13,712 nt of DNA from JBFKPQ01 sp041628225. Lineage in GTDB: Bacteria > Actinomycetota > Acidimicrobiia > Spongiisociales > JAENVV01. Shown piece after piece: positions 13,098-13,712 of the stretch (its first letter is position 1; every line of letters starts with the position of its first letter). The stretch is from assembly GCA_041628225.1 (NCBI GenBank), contig JBFKPQ010000056.1:1-13712 (forward strand), read 5' to 3'. The notes beneath the pieces were generated by a model. The model was not told the DNA's origin, made no database searches, and saw nothing but the letters and a program-made list of their open reading frames with translations. The translations under genes and the position numbers were made by a program.

Positions 13098-13712
13098 TCA
13101 GAGGTTGTCGATGACGGTCAAGGCCCGGCGTACCCGTGACTCGCTCACCTTCACCCGCGTGCCGAGCATCTGGGCGAACAAGCCCACCCGCAACTCCTGG
13201 AGCATCCAGCCGACGTCGACGTGCTCCGGAGTGCCGCCGTAGCGATCGGCGAGCCGGTCGTGTTCGGCTTCGAGTGTTTGCACCACGGTCATGTGCTGCG
13301 CGTCGCGACCCGACGACTCGGCCACGGAGTCGAGGCGGCGCTCGATGGCCCGCAGGTAGCGGAGCACGTCGGGGAGGCGAGCTGCGCCCATCAGTCCGAC
13401 GAAACCGGGATAGATCAAGCGGTCGAGTTGGACGCGCATGTCCTCGGCCGCTGCGTTGAGGAGTTCGGGCAGACCATCGATTCGGGGCTTCAGGTCGGCG
13501 TTGAGCAACACGATCTCGAGGGACGTCTCGGCGACGTCCACCAAAGCCTCTTCCATCTCTTGCTCGGCGGACACCGCCAGGGCTTCGTAGCCCGCCTCAT
13601 CGAATCGGGGACCCCCGTGGCGCGCCAGATGATCGTCGAGCGCGCACGCCAGACAGTCCTCTGCCCATGCCTCTGCCGAGGGATATGGTGAGACCGCGAG
13701 CGCGGCCCGGCC
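13098..13712 (-). CDS. hrpA: ATP-dependent RNA helicase HrpA, C-terminal part only
   Basis: The minus-strand frame is open from the window edge to TGA at 13098-13100, giving 204 residues without a start, so the gene enters from outside. An in-frame GTG at 13574 lies within the continuous domain and is not the start. The sequence resembles the C-terminal DUF3418 region of HrpA-type DEAH helicases: the MRVQLDRLIYPGFVG segment, RLPDVLRYLRAIERRLDS, and the terminal WMLQELRVGLFAQMLGT with VSESRVRRAL near the end. The helicase core is outside the window. HrpA helicases act on structured RNA, and in E. coli HrpA has been linked to rescue of stalled ribosomes. The dehydrogenase gene follows 30 bases downstream on the same strand. 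Confidence 0.82.
   Translation of the reverse strand, partial: GRAALAVSPYPSAEAWAEDCLACALDDHLARHGGPRFDEAGYEALAVSAEQEMEEALVDVAETSLEIVLLNADLKPRIDGLPELLNAAAEDMRVQLDRLIYPGFVGLMGAARLPDVLRYLRAIERRLDSVAESSGRDAQHMTVVQTLEAEHDRLADRYGGTPEHVDVGWMLQELRVGLFAQMLGTRVKVSESRVRRALTVIDNL

Noticed and set aside
1..13712. CRISPR arrays, tRNA or rRNA genes, insertion sequences, toxin-antitoxin or phage-defence modules
   Set aside because: No repeat arrays, cloverleaf or rRNA signatures, transposase motifs or terminal repeats were seen. The STAND ATPase could suggest an Avs-like defence protein, but its cyclase fusion and zinc ribbon fit ordinary signalling proteins, and there are no effector nuclease or defence neighbours.

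Overview
This is a gene-dense, high-GC window with ten protein genes, no RNA genes, no mobile elements and no stretch over 80 bases without a gene. GTG starts, short intergenic gaps, TAnnnT -10 boxes placed only a few bases before start codons, an actinobacterial-type HhH-GPD protein, a Septum_form-type protein and a zinc ribbon/cyclase/ATPase fusion all suggest an actinobacterium, possibly of the Acidimicrobiia. That placement is inference from gene content only.

Layout. Positions 1-801 (+) hold the 3' part of a multi-pass membrane protein. Positions 879-3605 (+) encode pyruvate, phosphate dikinase, which ends at a strong GC hairpin facing a convergent gene. On the minus strand, 6427 to 3656, lie an HhH-GPD base-excision repair protein, an ECF sigma factor and a membrane-anchored beta-propeller protein. 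The last two overlap by 4 bases and look like a sigma/anti-sigma pair. Positions 6491-9952 (+) encode a 1153-residue signalling protein with a double zinc ribbon, a class III nucleotide cyclase, a STAND-type ATPase and a helical-repeat tail. It meets a YczE-type membrane protein (9949-10563, -) tail to tail. Two small plus-strand genes follow (10601-11062 and 11116-11346). The second meets, again tail to tail, a minus-strand run made of the end of an HrpA-type helicase (13098-13712, cut by the window edge), a 3-hydroxyisobutyrate dehydrogenase-like enzyme (12096-13067) and a Septum_form-type membrane protein (11343-12050).

How the genes work together. Most genes look chromosomal, and the window is not one pathway. 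The only clear functional unit is the translationally coupled sigma/propeller pair, which should sense something outside the membrane and relay it to transcription. The cyclase/ATPase fusion is a second, separate signalling protein. I see no convincing defence system, biosynthetic cluster or mobile island. The best leads are the non-canonical adenine-binding position in the cyclase, the sensor domain of the sigma partner, two convergent gene pairs that share a CTAG at their stop codons, and several near-leaderless promoters.
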